A stretch of 64,000 nt of DNA from an uncultured Acetatifactor sp. (lineage in GTDB: Bacteria > Bacillota > Clostridia > Lachnospirales > Lachnospiraceae), in NCBI GenBank assembly GCA_910584435.1, contig CAJUAP010000001.1:74931-138930 (forward strand), given 5' to 3'. The notes beneath the pieces are model-generated. The model was not told the DNA's origin and did no database searches. It saw nothing but the letters and a program-made list of their open reading frames with translations. This document shows, piece by piece, positions 45,206-53,597 of the stretch. How positions within the stretch are numbered: the first letter of the stretch is position 1; every line of letters starts with the position of its first letter. Both the position numbers and the translations under genes were made by a program.

Positions 45206-46983
45206 CTTGCTTCCTCCTCGCCAATACAGCTCTTCCTTTCGCTCTTATCTAACCAGAACAACTCTCTGTATAGTTCACTTTGCTCCATCATTTCAAAATG
45301 ACTTCCACAATTAGAAACTTTTCCTTCATCGAAAACATATATGCATTTGCTATCCATAACAGATGTTATTTTATGGCTGATAAATAAAACGATTTTAGTC
45401 TTAGAAAGAACTTTTATTAAATTTACAATTTCCATTTCTGCAATACCATCCAAATCTGATGTCACTTCATCCAAAAGAATTACATCAGCACAACTTATAT
45501 ATGCCCTAACGGCATTTAATTTTTGCTTTTGACCACTTGAAAAGTCTCTTCCGTTTTCTGACAAAATAGTTTCATATTGTTCAGGTAATGTTTCTACAAA
45601 AGTGCTATATCCAATTTCATTACACATATCAATGATTTCGTTATCAGTTAATAATGGATTTGCAATTTTTAAATTATATAACAAAGTATCACTTAATATA
45701 AAAACATCTTTTGAAATAAGCATTACTTTTTTTCTTAGACTTTCTAAACCAATCTCTGCAATATTATACTTTCCTTTTTCCATATCTGTAGTAAAAATAA
45801 TTTGCCCATTATATTCATAAAACCCCATTATCAATTTAAAAAGTGTACTTTTTCCACTTCCATTTTTGCCTACAATTGAATAAAGTCCCGGTTCACAACA
45901 TTCCATGCATAAATTTTCAATAGTCAATTCTTTATCATATGAAAAACATAGATTATTAATATTAACCCCCGTTATTCGTCCATTTATCAACAATCTGTCC
46001 TTATATAATGTTTGTTCATCTGGCTCATTCCTTAACATATCAATTCTATCCATGGACACTATGACACCTTGCGCATCCATATTCATTGACAGAATACGAG
46101 ATACCGCATCATATAGCTTTCCCATGTACATATTAAATGCAATCATATTACCGATTGTAAGTGACCCTTCTATAATAAACTTCGCAGAAAAATACAAAAC
46201 AATCAAATTGAATAATACAGAAACAGTTTGCCCTATGCCAGTCATTATATTACGCAGCCGTACTGAAGATTTAATAAGTATAAGTTTTCTATCAATGAAA
46301 TCTACAAACTTTTTATCCAATATATTTTCCAGTCGATACGCTCGCAATCCATATATATTATGAAACACTTCATTCACAAAACTCATATAATCATCTTGGT
46401 AAACTCGCTGTTTTTTTTCCAACTCACGAAACAATTTGCGAAAAAAAAAGTTTACCATAGTAATTGCTGGTATATACAATATAGAAATTAATGATAGATG
46501 CACAGAAATAGTAAACACAAAATAGATGGACGCAAATAAATTGAATACAATCAACGCAATATTAGTTATCAAATTAATATAATATTCAACTACAACATTT
46601 GCATCTGAATCGAGTCGAGAAATCAATTCCCCTGTAGAATATTTCTCTAAGTTTTTAAAACGCATACGAATAATTTTTGAAAATACATTTTGTTTGACAT
46701 TACTTCCTATTTGATATGTAAAAATTTGCCCTATATAGCTTTCTAACATCCCTATTAGCAATGTTAATAAATTAGCCCCAAAATACAATACAATATACAT
46801 TTTTACATTCACTAATTGTTTAAAGTTTATAGCGTCAATTATTTTACCGTATACAAATGGATTTATATTACTGGCTATCACCCCTAAAATAATTATAAAT
46901 GTTAATATAAACAAAATAAAAATTTTCTTGTAAAAGTAACGGATAAAAAATAGCCAGAAACGATTACTTTTCATTTTATTCAT
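45187..46983 (-). CDS. ABC exporter of the CXXX-peptide cluster
   Basis: A 598-residue exporter with an N-terminal six-helix domain (about 14-310) and an ATPase: Walker A IVGKNGSGKSTLFKLI, signature FSSGQKQKLNAVRA, Walker B VILLDEVTSDLDGIAE and H-loop FISHKITS. It lacks the N-terminal C39 peptidase domain found in many bacteriocin exporters, so leader removal, if any, needs another protease. It lies 243 nt after the precursor gene, with a hairpin between. It probably works as a homodimer. Codon use is AT-rich like the rest of the cluster. Confidence 0.88.
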   Translation of the reverse strand: MNKMKSNRFWLFFIRYFYKKIFILFILTFIIILGVIASNINPFVYGKIIDAINFKQLVNVKMYIVLYFGANLLTLLIGMLESYIGQIFTYQIGSNVKQNVFSKIIRMRFKNLEKYSTGELISRLDSDANVVVEYYINLITNIALIVFNLFASIYFVFTISVHLSLISILYIPAITMVNFFFRKLFRELEKKQRVYQDDYMSFVNEVFHNIYGLRAYRLENILDKKFVDFIDRKLILIKSSVRLRNIMTGIGQTVSVLFNLIVLYFSAKFIIEGSLTIGNMIAFNMYMGKLYDAVSRILSMNMDAQGVIVSMDRIDMLRNEPDEQTLYKDRLLINGRITGVNINNLCFSYDKELTIENLCMECCEPGLYSIVGKNGSGKSTLFKLIMGFYEYNGQIIFTTDMEKGKYNIAEIGLESLRKKVMLISKDVFILSDTLLYNLKIANPLLTDNEIIDMCNEIGYSTFVETLPEQYETILSENGRDFSSGQKQKLNAVRAYISCADVILLDEVTSDLDGIAEMEIVNLIKVLSKTKIVLFISHKITSVMDSKCIYVFDEGKVSNCGSHFEMMEQSELYRELFWLDKSERKSCIGEEEASWKSSK

Positions 46984-47131
46984 TACGCCCTTCTCTCCAT
47001 AAAACCAAAGATCATTAATCTAATTCTCTAATATCTCACTTATAATTTCCTCATATTAAACCTATAGCACCATATCAATACATTGTCTCAAACTTAAAAT
47101 ATTCATATTCTACAACTTGATATATTTAATT

Positions 47132-47164
47132 CTTAAGGGGGCTATTCTTTGCCCCCCTTAAAAA
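47132..47164 (-). terminator. Hairpin between precursor and exporter genes
   Basis: On the minus strand TTAAGGGGGGC pairs with GCCCCCTTAAG around an 8-nt loop, with one unpaired G. The T-run precedes rather than follows the hairpin in this direction, so it is more likely a partial attenuator or a 3'-end stabiliser of the precursor transcript than a full terminator. Confidence 0.55.
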
Positions 47165-47226
47165 AATATCATATTTCCATTACTGCTGGCATTTTACGAA
47201 ATCATCGATCACTTACTCAATATACA

Positions 47227-47448
47227 TTACCAACTTTCTATGCCACGTGCAGCAGCAGTACAAGTACCTGAACAACCTGAAGAACATGCACTTCCACAAG
47301 AAACAAAACATCCATTGTCACATGTTAGTGTACAATTATGAGAACAGATAAATGCACATCCATCACTACAAATCCAGCCACAATCTGTACATCCATATGG
47401 GCTGACGCCATAAGAACTATCGCTAGAATTAATTTTACTCTCGTACAT
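47227..47448 (-). CDS. CXXX-repeat RiPP precursor peptide
   Basis: A 73-residue peptide. Residues 1-19 are a short polar leader (MYESKINSSDSSYGVSPYG). Then come 12 cysteines at 20, 23 and every fourth position from 27 to 63, i.e. C-X2-C-(X3-C)10, and a 10-residue tail ending GIESW. Spacer triplets alternate between hydrophobic (GWI, AFI, TLT, FVS) and small polar (SDG, SHN, DNG), giving an eight-residue super-repeat. Start: the ATG at 47448 lies 8 nt after GGAGG; the in-frame GTG at 47457 is inside the ribosome site. I infer it is the substrate of the radical SAM enzyme at 47781, which would install thioether or other cysteine crosslinks. It fits the family I know as CXXX-repeat peptides. Confidence 0.87.
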   Translation of the reverse strand: MYESKINSSDSSYGVSPYGCTDCGWICSDGCAFICSHNCTLTCDNGCFVSCGSACSSGCSGTCTAAARGIESW

Positions 47449-47513
47449 ACCATTCACCTCCTTTACTAAAAATTTTTATATGTAAGGCCCAAATCCAGAT
47501 TGATTTTCATGCC

Positions 47514-47777
47514 TTATATATCATTTGAAATTACTTCTGATGTTTCAAAATCAATACGCCAGTTCTGACCTTCCCATTTATATTTTTGACTGTTTACCAT
47601 CCACCATTCTTGAAATTGTCTCAAGGTCTTCCCATAATCCATGACAAGTTTATCATATATTTTAGAGTTATCTGTATCAATGATTTTTACCAAATTTTCC
47701 AATGCCAATTTCTTTTCAAACAAATTTTGGATTTCTTCTTTATCCTCTCCTGACAAAACACCAACTACCTTACTCAT
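47514..47777 (-). CDS. CXXX-repeat peptide modification system accessory protein
   Basis: An 87-residue, acidic, mostly helical protein (SGEDKEEIQNLFEKKLALEN, ending with a Trp-rich region EWWMVN...KWEGQNWR). It starts 3 nt after the radical SAM stop, and the ribosome site AAGGAG lies inside the end of that gene. Length, position and character match what I recall as the CXXX repeat peptide modification system protein family. A likely role is binding the precursor leader and presenting it to the maturase, but it does not look like the canonical RiPP recognition element (PqqD fold), so this is uncertain. Confidence 0.7.
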   Translation of the reverse strand: MSKVVGVLSGEDKEEIQNLFEKKLALENLVKIIDTDNSKIYDKLVMDYGKTLRQFQEWWMVNSQKYKWEGQNWRIDFETSEVISNDI

Positions 47778-47780
47778 ATT

Positions 47781-49955
47781 TTATTCTCCTTCTCCATAAT
47801 TATCCGTATAATTGTAATACCCATTAGTTCCTTCCTTTAAATCATTAAACAAACCAAAAGCTTCTTTATGCTTTGTTTCTGGTATTATGTTTACATTTGC
47901 GGCATTCCCCATTTCCTGCTGATAAAGTCGAGCCACTTCGCGTTCAATAAAACCTTTAACACATTGAAATGATGGGGAAACATTGACTTCTTGTGTGGTA
48001 TTTTTATTTAAGTGTATACAATTTAAGCATTGATAAGCATCACAGATACTACACAAAGGACTATTTTGTATCTTATAAAGCCTTTTATCACCTAATTTAG
48101 TAATGCCATTCACATTATTACCAATTTCATTCCCTTTTTGTTCTGAATAAAATGCAGAACAGACATATATCTTACCATCTGGGGCTAATGTAAACGCTCT
48201 ATCTCCCGATTTACAATTATTATGTTCTTTAATAAAGCACAAATCTGTAATCAAATTTACCTCCTTTATTATTCCATAAACTTGATAATAATTAATCAAA
48301 CAGTCCTTAAGAAGCATTAGACTTTCCTTATATTTTTGTGCATCAAAATTTTTAGTTAATCCTGTTATATTAATATTTACTCTATCACAGAATTCCAAAA
48401 TTTTCTTTACATACTTAAGTATATTGCCAATATTTTCCTGACTTATATTCAACATACAATTCTTCAATTTATCTACTTGCACATTAAGACTATCTTCATC
48501 AAACACTAACATATACTTATTTAAGCAGTTTGCTGCTTCAGAATAAAATTTTGCTGGGACAATATGTAATATACTATATTTCTGATACTCCAACAGATTC
48601 TTGAAATCAAATTGATTGCGCGAATGAATGAAAATAGGCTCAAAAAAATTTTGATATGCATATTCCAATCCTCTTAGTATATCTATTTCATCCATCTTCT
48701 TTCCTGACAAAGTTTTATTAATATGCTGACAATAATCAATATAATCATCAGCAAGCAAAAAATACAAACGTTTACGTTCACCATGATTAACTCGTTCTAT
48801 TCCGTACCTATTAAATAACTTTGCAAAGTAATAGTTGTTTGCTTTTACACGAGCCTTATGCATTTTACAAATATATTTTGTTCTAAAAAAATTAGTGGAT
48901 GTTTCTGCTTCATCATAATTAAATCCTTGACAAAAACTACACCCAGCTGCTACTTCACAGTTAAGACACTCTTCGTCACTTTGCAATTGATAAGTAGCAG
49001 TCATAAACGGCCGGACTTTTTCCATATCCAATCCTTCATCAAGATTCCCTATTACCCATTCCTTTTTCTTATTTAGAGAATATCCTTTGTATCGTATACA
49101 AGGATAAATATTTCCATTAGAACCAAACGCCATCATCTTACCTGCGCCACAACTGGTTTCAGTCAATCTATCTGCTGAATAATAGGTACCTATACTATCA
49201 TCAAAAAAAGAACAAATATACTTATCATACAATTTTTTGTCCAATACATAATCCGCCAATTCCTTCAATTGTTCTTCAAAGATTAATTCATCTCCTTCTT
49301 TCCACACATCCTCAAAGACTACATTGGCCGATACCTTTGTTATTCCATTATTCCACAAGGATATGATACTTTCCTTTAGCAAAGGCAAATCATCGCTTGA
49401 AAATGTAATCTTTGTAGTCCTGCTGAATTGTGACAAATACAGCCCAATATTTTTAAATACTGTATCGTAAGAACCTCTTCCATCTGGAAATACTCGTTGC
49501 ATATCGTGTTTTTCTTTTGTCCCATCCAATGTTATACCACACGACATTTTATTATAATTCTTTTTTATATAAGCTTGAACCTGTGCATCTGCATAATTCA
49601 CTCCATTTGTGCTAAAGCTAAAACGATAATTCCAATACCAGGGATGATCCAATTCAAAAGCACGCAATTTAAAATAATCACTGATCTTGTCAATCAAATC
49701 AATTTCAATAAAAGGCTCACCTCCAATAAATTCAATTATTACTGCTTCACTCCGATTAAAATTTCCTTCCAACATAAAATCAACAAATTTTTTAGCTGTT
49801 TCTAAATTCATTCTTGCAGTTGATATCTTATGTGTCATATAGCAATATTTACAACGTAAATTACAATCATCTGTAACCACAAATGTTATTGTTTGCGCTT
49901 TTCCCTCTCCCCATGAAGGTACAGTAGTACCAACCTTATACCTTTTTTTAGTCAT
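47781..49955 (-). CDS. Radical SAM/SPASM peptide maturase with second SPASM-like half
   Basis: A 724-residue enzyme. The radical SAM core (about 20-230) has the cluster motif CNLRCKYC at 31-38, FIGGEPFIEIDLI and GITLDGTKEKHD. A SPASM-type region (about 275-380) has cysteines in TSCGAGK, YPCIRY, EECLNC, GCSFCQ and YICKM. A middle helical part leads to a second cysteine-rich domain (about 570-700: NNCKSGD, KIYVC, LCSICDAYQCLNCIHLNK, FQCVKG). The C-terminal half resembles what I know as the separate CXXX repeat peptide maturase; here it appears fused. It is first gene of the operon, with GAGAGGAG 7 nt before the start. Confidence 0.88.
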   Translation of the reverse strand: MTKKRYKVGTTVPSWGEGKAQTITFVVTDDCNLRCKYCYMTHKISTARMNLETAKKFVDFMLEGNFNRSEAVIIEFIGGEPFIEIDLIDKISDYFKLRAFELDHPWYWNYRFSFSTNGVNYADAQVQAYIKKNYNKMSCGITLDGTKEKHDMQRVFPDGRGSYDTVFKNIGLYLSQFSRTTKITFSSDDLPLLKESIISLWNNGITKVSANVVFEDVWKEGDELIFEEQLKELADYVLDKKLYDKYICSFFDDSIGTYYSADRLTETSCGAGKMMAFGSNGNIYPCIRYKGYSLNKKKEWVIGNLDEGLDMEKVRPFMTATYQLQSDEECLNCEVAAGCSFCQGFNYDEAETSTNFFRTKYICKMHKARVKANNYYFAKLFNRYGIERVNHGERKRLYFLLADDYIDYCQHINKTLSGKKMDEIDILRGLEYAYQNFFEPIFIHSRNQFDFKNLLEYQKYSILHIVPAKFYSEAANCLNKYMLVFDEDSLNVQVDKLKNCMLNISQENIGNILKYVKKILEFCDRVNINITGLTKNFDAQKYKESLMLLKDCLINYYQVYGIIKEVNLITDLCFIKEHNNCKSGDRAFTLAPDGKIYVCSAFYSEQKGNEIGNNVNGITKLGDKRLYKIQNSPLCSICDAYQCLNCIHLNKNTTQEVNVSPSFQCVKGFIEREVARLYQQEMGNAANVNIIPETKHKEAFGLFNDLKEGTNGYYNYTDNYGEGE

Positions 49956-50010
49956 TTACACACTCCTCTCGCGTATTAATAATGGTTATTCTCTTCACCA
50001 ACATACTCAT
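49948..50010 (-). CDS. Possible leader ORF overlapping the maturase start
   Basis: An 18- or 20-codon frame (MSMLVKRITIINTREECVND; ATGs at 50010 and 50004). AAGG lies about 6 nt before the second ATG. It ends 8 nt inside the radical SAM gene in another frame. It could couple or attenuate translation of the maturase. Its length and lack of any homologue known to me keep confidence low. Confidence 0.25.
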   Translation of the reverse strand: MSMLVKRITIINTREECVND

Positions 50011-50095
50011 CCTTATGCAACTCAAAGCTACTAATGTATTTAAAAACTTCACTTCTGTAGTTATTATTTTATTACTTTATATAATAAATCACAAG

Positions 50096-50149
50096 GGACA
50101 GAATTGTTCCATTTAGTTCCATCATTTTGGAACAGTTCTGTCCTTTTTT
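50096..50149. repeat. MITE-like hairpin between regulator and maturase operon
   Basis: GGACAGAATTGTTCC pairs with GGAACAGTTCTGTCC (one mismatch) with a further internal GTTCC copy, followed by T6 on the plus strand. It lies between the end of the regulator gene and the start of the peptide operon; it could end regulator transcription only weakly since the T-run is on the other strand. The rest of this 251-bp gap is AT-rich and probably carries the operon promoter, which I could not assign. Confidence 0.55.
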
Positions 50150-50206
50150 GTAAATTTATACTGCAATTTCCCAGTGACAAAATCATCAAAAACAGCATCC
50201 TTTAGT

Positions 50207-52261
50207 TTATCTTTCACAGCCGAGTGCTTCTAATTCTTTCCTGCAGCAGCATTCCAAGTGTTCCTGTCTGTTCAATCTGCTGAATACCATACAGCTTGCG
50301 AGTTCCTCCGTATCATCCAAGGCATACCCCTCAAGAATACCCTTCTGCTTCCGTTCCCTGTTATTCCGCCAGCGATAATACAAATAATACGGTAACTCCG
50401 ACATCCTGCGGAGCCGCAAATATCCCTGGCAAATTATCTCACTATATAAATCTGCTTGGATCAGATCTTCCGTATTCCAATCTGCCTGATTCAAATCTTC
50501 CGCCTCCAAATCTGCTCGGTTCAAATCCTCCGCATTCAACTCTGCCATGTTCCTATATTTGCCAAATCTATCAATATATGCTGTCATGATTCCATACATG
50601 CCGGGCACCATATTCCGCATTCCTTCCTTTCTGTCTATATCATACATTTTCTTAAACTGCTGCAGACAAAGCATATATTCAGTGCTATCCCTATCCATAA
50701 TTTCCATCAAATCCCGTACACAGGACTGTTCTTCATCAGACAGATATTTCTCCCCTTCCTTTAGAAAAACTGGAAATGGCATAGTCATTTCCAATACCTC
50801 CAATAACTTCTTATGGTATTCATTCTTATCAAGCTTTCCCTTCCTCCACTGCGATGTTATCTCACAATGCATTAGTACCTGTCTGTTATTCAAAATATTC
50901 ATGTCCGCCATAGTTTCTATCTTTCCCCGAATCCTGCCCACCTCAAGCCAATTCTGCCTGTTTTCATGATACCTTAATCTCTCCATCAGCTGTCCGGCCT
51001 CTGGATTATCCGTCACCAATTCCGCCCTTACCAATTCCTGAGACAGTCCCAGCCGCTCTAACAGCTTTGCAGCGATTTCCTTCTGCACACTATTTTCACA
51101 CCGTTCCAGCCTCCCCAAAGTCTTCTCGCTGCAGATATTCTCATACAATTCCCTCCGCTTCATCCCCAGCATTTTACGGCGGCAGCGGATAACATCATTC
51201 ACACAGCTCACGGCATCTGTTATATATAAATAACAATAATGAAAGGTTTCTTTCGGCAGATGAAATTCCCCGTATATTTTTTCCAGTGCCCACAGATACT
51301 CCATGTTTTCCCGATAAATTTTCTGTAAGCTGTCTGCTCTTTTCCGTTCTCCCTGACTGAGCAGTTCCTGCTGCATTTCATCCAATAACGCCCCCCGCAC
51401 ACCCAGTAGCTCCCACAAATAGTACATCCTTTCATTCTCTCGCAAAATGTCAATTCCACGATTACAATACCACAATATTTTCGCCCTGTTCCATCGGCTG
51501 TCTTCTTTCAAAGATCCACTTTTCGCCACGCTCCTGCATAAAAAATATACTGCCTTGGGATAAATCTTTGCCATTCCACGGCTGTCCCATCCGGTTTTCT
51601 CCAGATAGTTTATTACTTCTATGTATCGTTCCGGCCGCCCTTTGTCATCCCGACACTGCTCTGCCTCCAGAATCAGATTCAATTCTCTGATAGAAAGTAT
51701 CAAATCCGTAAGTCTCTCATCCTTCCATGAAGGAACAGTCAGGCTTAATGCCTCTTCAATCAGAACAAGCAGCCTATTCCTATCTGCTCCCAGCAAATTT
51801 TGTATCTGTACCGTCATGCTGAGAATAAATTGATGTTCCAGACGATTTCCTGTATCATAATGCTTCCGATAATCCTCTAACAACCTTTGTGCCGCATCCG
51901 GCTGATTCCAGGTAATATGATACAAAATCTGCTGTCTTGCTTTCCACCGGCTGTATTCATCATAATCAAGCAGATAAATATACTCCTCCGCCGCCGCACC
52001 CAGTCTGCTCAAAATCTCATCCTGCAGCAATTTATCCAGATTCCTGTTTCCATTCTGCAGATTCCGCAATGTTTTTGTACTGCACAGCCCTTCGCATAAT
52101 TTTTCTTCAAATAAACTCCTCTTAGAGAAACCTTTTGTTACATTCATTGTTACATTCATTTCTTCTGAAAATTTATCACATAATCTTCTGACTAACAGAT
52201 TGAATTGATTTTTCATGAATCGTACATTCCCCTTTTCGTTATCCCCAATAACATAAAGCAT
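50207..52261 (-). CDS. Large HTH regulator with helical repeats and pentapeptide-like segment
   Basis: A 684-residue, probably cytoplasmic protein. Near residues 45-80 is an HTH-like segment (LCSTKTLRNLQNGNR), and a second similar one occurs near 380 (ICSEKTLGRLERCENS). The rest is helical and TPR-like, as in RRNPP-type or other peptide-sensing regulators. Near residues 575-615 lie eight pentapeptide-like units (AELNA EDLNR ADLEA EDLNQ ...), encoded by a 30-bp tandem repeat. An internal start at 52216 (MKNQFNLL) is a plausible alternative. It lies directly upstream of the CXXX cluster on the same strand, so it is a candidate regulator of it. Family assignment is uncertain. Confidence 0.65.
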   Translation of the reverse strand: MLYVIGDNEKGNVRFMKNQFNLLVRRLCDKFSEEMNVTMNVTKGFSKRSLFEEKLCEGLCSTKTLRNLQNGNRNLDKLLQDEILSRLGAAAEEYIYLLDYDEYSRWKARQQILYHITWNQPDAAQRLLEDYRKHYDTGNRLEHQFILSMTVQIQNLLGADRNRLLVLIEEALSLTVPSWKDERLTDLILSIRELNLILEAEQCRDDKGRPERYIEVINYLEKTGWDSRGMAKIYPKAVYFLCRSVAKSGSLKEDSRWNRAKILWYCNRGIDILRENERMYYLWELLGVRGALLDEMQQELLSQGERKRADSLQKIYRENMEYLWALEKIYGEFHLPKETFHYCYLYITDAVSCVNDVIRCRRKMLGMKRRELYENICSEKTLGRLERCENSVQKEIAAKLLERLGLSQELVRAELVTDNPEAGQLMERLRYHENRQNWLEVGRIRGKIETMADMNILNNRQVLMHCEITSQWRKGKLDKNEYHKKLLEVLEMTMPFPVFLKEGEKYLSDEEQSCVRDLMEIMDRDSTEYMLCLQQFKKMYDIDRKEGMRNMVPGMYGIMTAYIDRFGKYRNMAELNAEDLNRADLEAEDLNQADWNTEDLIQADLYSEIICQGYLRLRRMSELPYYLYYRWRNNRERKQKGILEGYALDDTEELASCMVFSRLNRQEHLECCCRKELEALGCER

Positions 52262-52431
52262 ATCAGCCGAACTGCACTGCTCTGATTCTGCAGCACTTTA
52301 AGGTAACCTTATTCTACTTATTTTATTTATTCTACTTCATTTATTCCAAAATAGATATGACGTTTTATGAAAATTTATTATATTCTGTAATCAAAGTCCC
52401 TGCTTCCTGCCAATATATGTAACCATAATAA

Positions 52432-52460
52432 TACCTCCAGGATTTTTCTTCCCGGAGGTA
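52432..52460 (-). terminator. Weak hairpin downstream of the DUF1961 gene
   Basis: TACCTCC and GGAGGTA arms (7 bp) around a 15-nt loop, 57 bp past the stop codon of the gene at 52517, followed by TTATTATGG on the minus strand. Seven pairs is short; it may be incidental. Confidence 0.4.
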
Positions 52461-52516
52461 CTATCATCAAAAAAATACTATTATTGAACCAATTCATTTT
52501 CTGATGCCTGCACTTT

Positions 52517-53182
52517 TCACAGCGCATACACCTTCAAGTCCGCATATTCTCCAATCATGGGTGCCAGCTGCCTGAAACCAATCCTGCCGCCGGACAGCAG
52601 CGGCCCATAAGTCTCACCATCGTCGACAAAACGAAATACCTCTACCTCTTCCACTAAAAAACGAACAATATTATCTTTCTTTTCCAATGCAATCTGATAC
52701 ATCTGCTTACACTCGTCTGCATCCGGAATCGGATCTCCCCCCTGGGCTACCAGATGAAAGCCATAACTTTTCCGCAGATTGCATGTATGCAGCGCCCTCT
52801 CATCCGGTTCCTTTCTTCGGAAATAAGACACATGAAAGGCATTGATATCGCCGTGATGATATTGCACATATTCTCCTGTACGCTTCGCCAGAGAAGTGTC
52901 AAATATATCTTCACCATTTCGCCCTTTTGCCGCAAAAAATAAAATGGCCAGTCCCGGCTCCTTCATCGGCTGAAATTTCCACTCAATCCTTACATCTGAC
53001 GGGAAATCTTCCGGACACCATAACACATAATTGGCCTTCTGTCCCTCTGCTGCACTGAGGGCATTTTCCAGCCGCAGCCGCCCCTCCGGAAACGAAATAT
53101 TCGCGCTGCCCTCTAACACAAATCCCTGAATATCCGCCTCACAGCTTAACGGGTTCTCATAAATCAATTTTCCTTCTGCCAT
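52517..53182 (-). CDS. DUF1961 family protein, probable glycan-active
   Basis: A 221-residue protein that matches the DUF1961 pattern: NYVLWCPEDFPSDVRIEW, LAILFFAAKGRNGEDIF, TGEYVQYHHGDINAFHVSYF and HTCNLRKSYGFHLVAQGGDP. The fold is likely a concanavalin-like jelly roll, as in many glycan-processing enzymes. No signal peptide, so it would act inside the cell, as would its neighbour, the GH2 enzyme 0.4 kb upstream. Substrate is unknown. Confidence 0.85.
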   Translation of the reverse strand: MAEGKLIYENPLSCEADIQGFVLEGSANISFPEGRLRLENALSAAEGQKANYVLWCPEDFPSDVRIEWKFQPMKEPGLAILFFAAKGRNGEDIFDTSLAKRTGEYVQYHHGDINAFHVSYFRRKEPDERALHTCNLRKSYGFHLVAQGGDPIPDADECKQMYQIALEKKDNIVRFLVEEVEVFRFVDDGETYGPLLSGGRIGFRQLAPMIGEYADLKVYAL

Positions 53183-53340
53183 TTTAACCTCTTTCCGCGC
53201 ACCTTTCTGCGCTTTTTATTCATCTCTGAATTCCCTTCTTCTATAGAAGTACTTTCTCCCATCAAAATCATTTCTTCCATAAAATCCCTTCTTCCCTGAA
53301 AAAGTTCTCCTTTTCTGGAAGATTCATCTCCTTTATCTTA

Positions 53341-53597
53341 CCACACAAAATCACTCGCCGCAATGGCACGTTCGCTCCACGAACCGTAGAATTTCTTCTC
53401 ACACTTCCCGTCATGCCGCCCAAAGAGGTGGCACTGCCCCTCTCAGCGGCACAAACAATCAATGAGAAGATTGCTCGCACAAAGCGAACTTGTTCGCTTG
53501 GCATTCTTCAGTGTGAGTAGGCGCTGTTCTTGCGCCGTAGAAAATCTTCGCGAAGCGGCCTCTGCCGCAAGCGATTAGATTTTCTTCTCACACTTCA
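53341..53597. repeat. Structured dispersed repeat (GGCACAAACAAT family), expanded copy
   Basis: A nested array of hairpins occupying most of the 405-bp gap between DUF1961 and GH2. Visible stems: ATGCCGC with GCGGCA; AGCGAAC-TT-GTTCGCT; GGCGC with GCGCC; AGAAAATCT with AGATTTTCT; GTGTGAG with CTCACAC. GGCATTCTTCAGTGTG and CGGCACAAACAAT match the copy at 7646-7735. TTTCTTCTCACACTTC occurs at both ends. The remaining 53183-53340 holds pyrimidine-rich sequence with no gene. Confidence 0.75.

Noticed and set aside
47449..47457. GTG start nine bases upstream for the CXXX precursor
   Set aside because: The GTG is part of the GGAGGTG ribosome site; the ATG at 47448 is correctly spaced.
50096..50149. 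Terminator of the HTH regulator
   Set aside because: The T-run lies on the opposite strand from the regulator transcript, so it is listed as a hairpin repeat instead.
43036..52261. Integrative element or prophage carrying the peptide cluster
   Set aside because: No integrase, transposase, terminal repeat or tRNA attachment site was seen at its edges; AT-richness alone is weak evidence.
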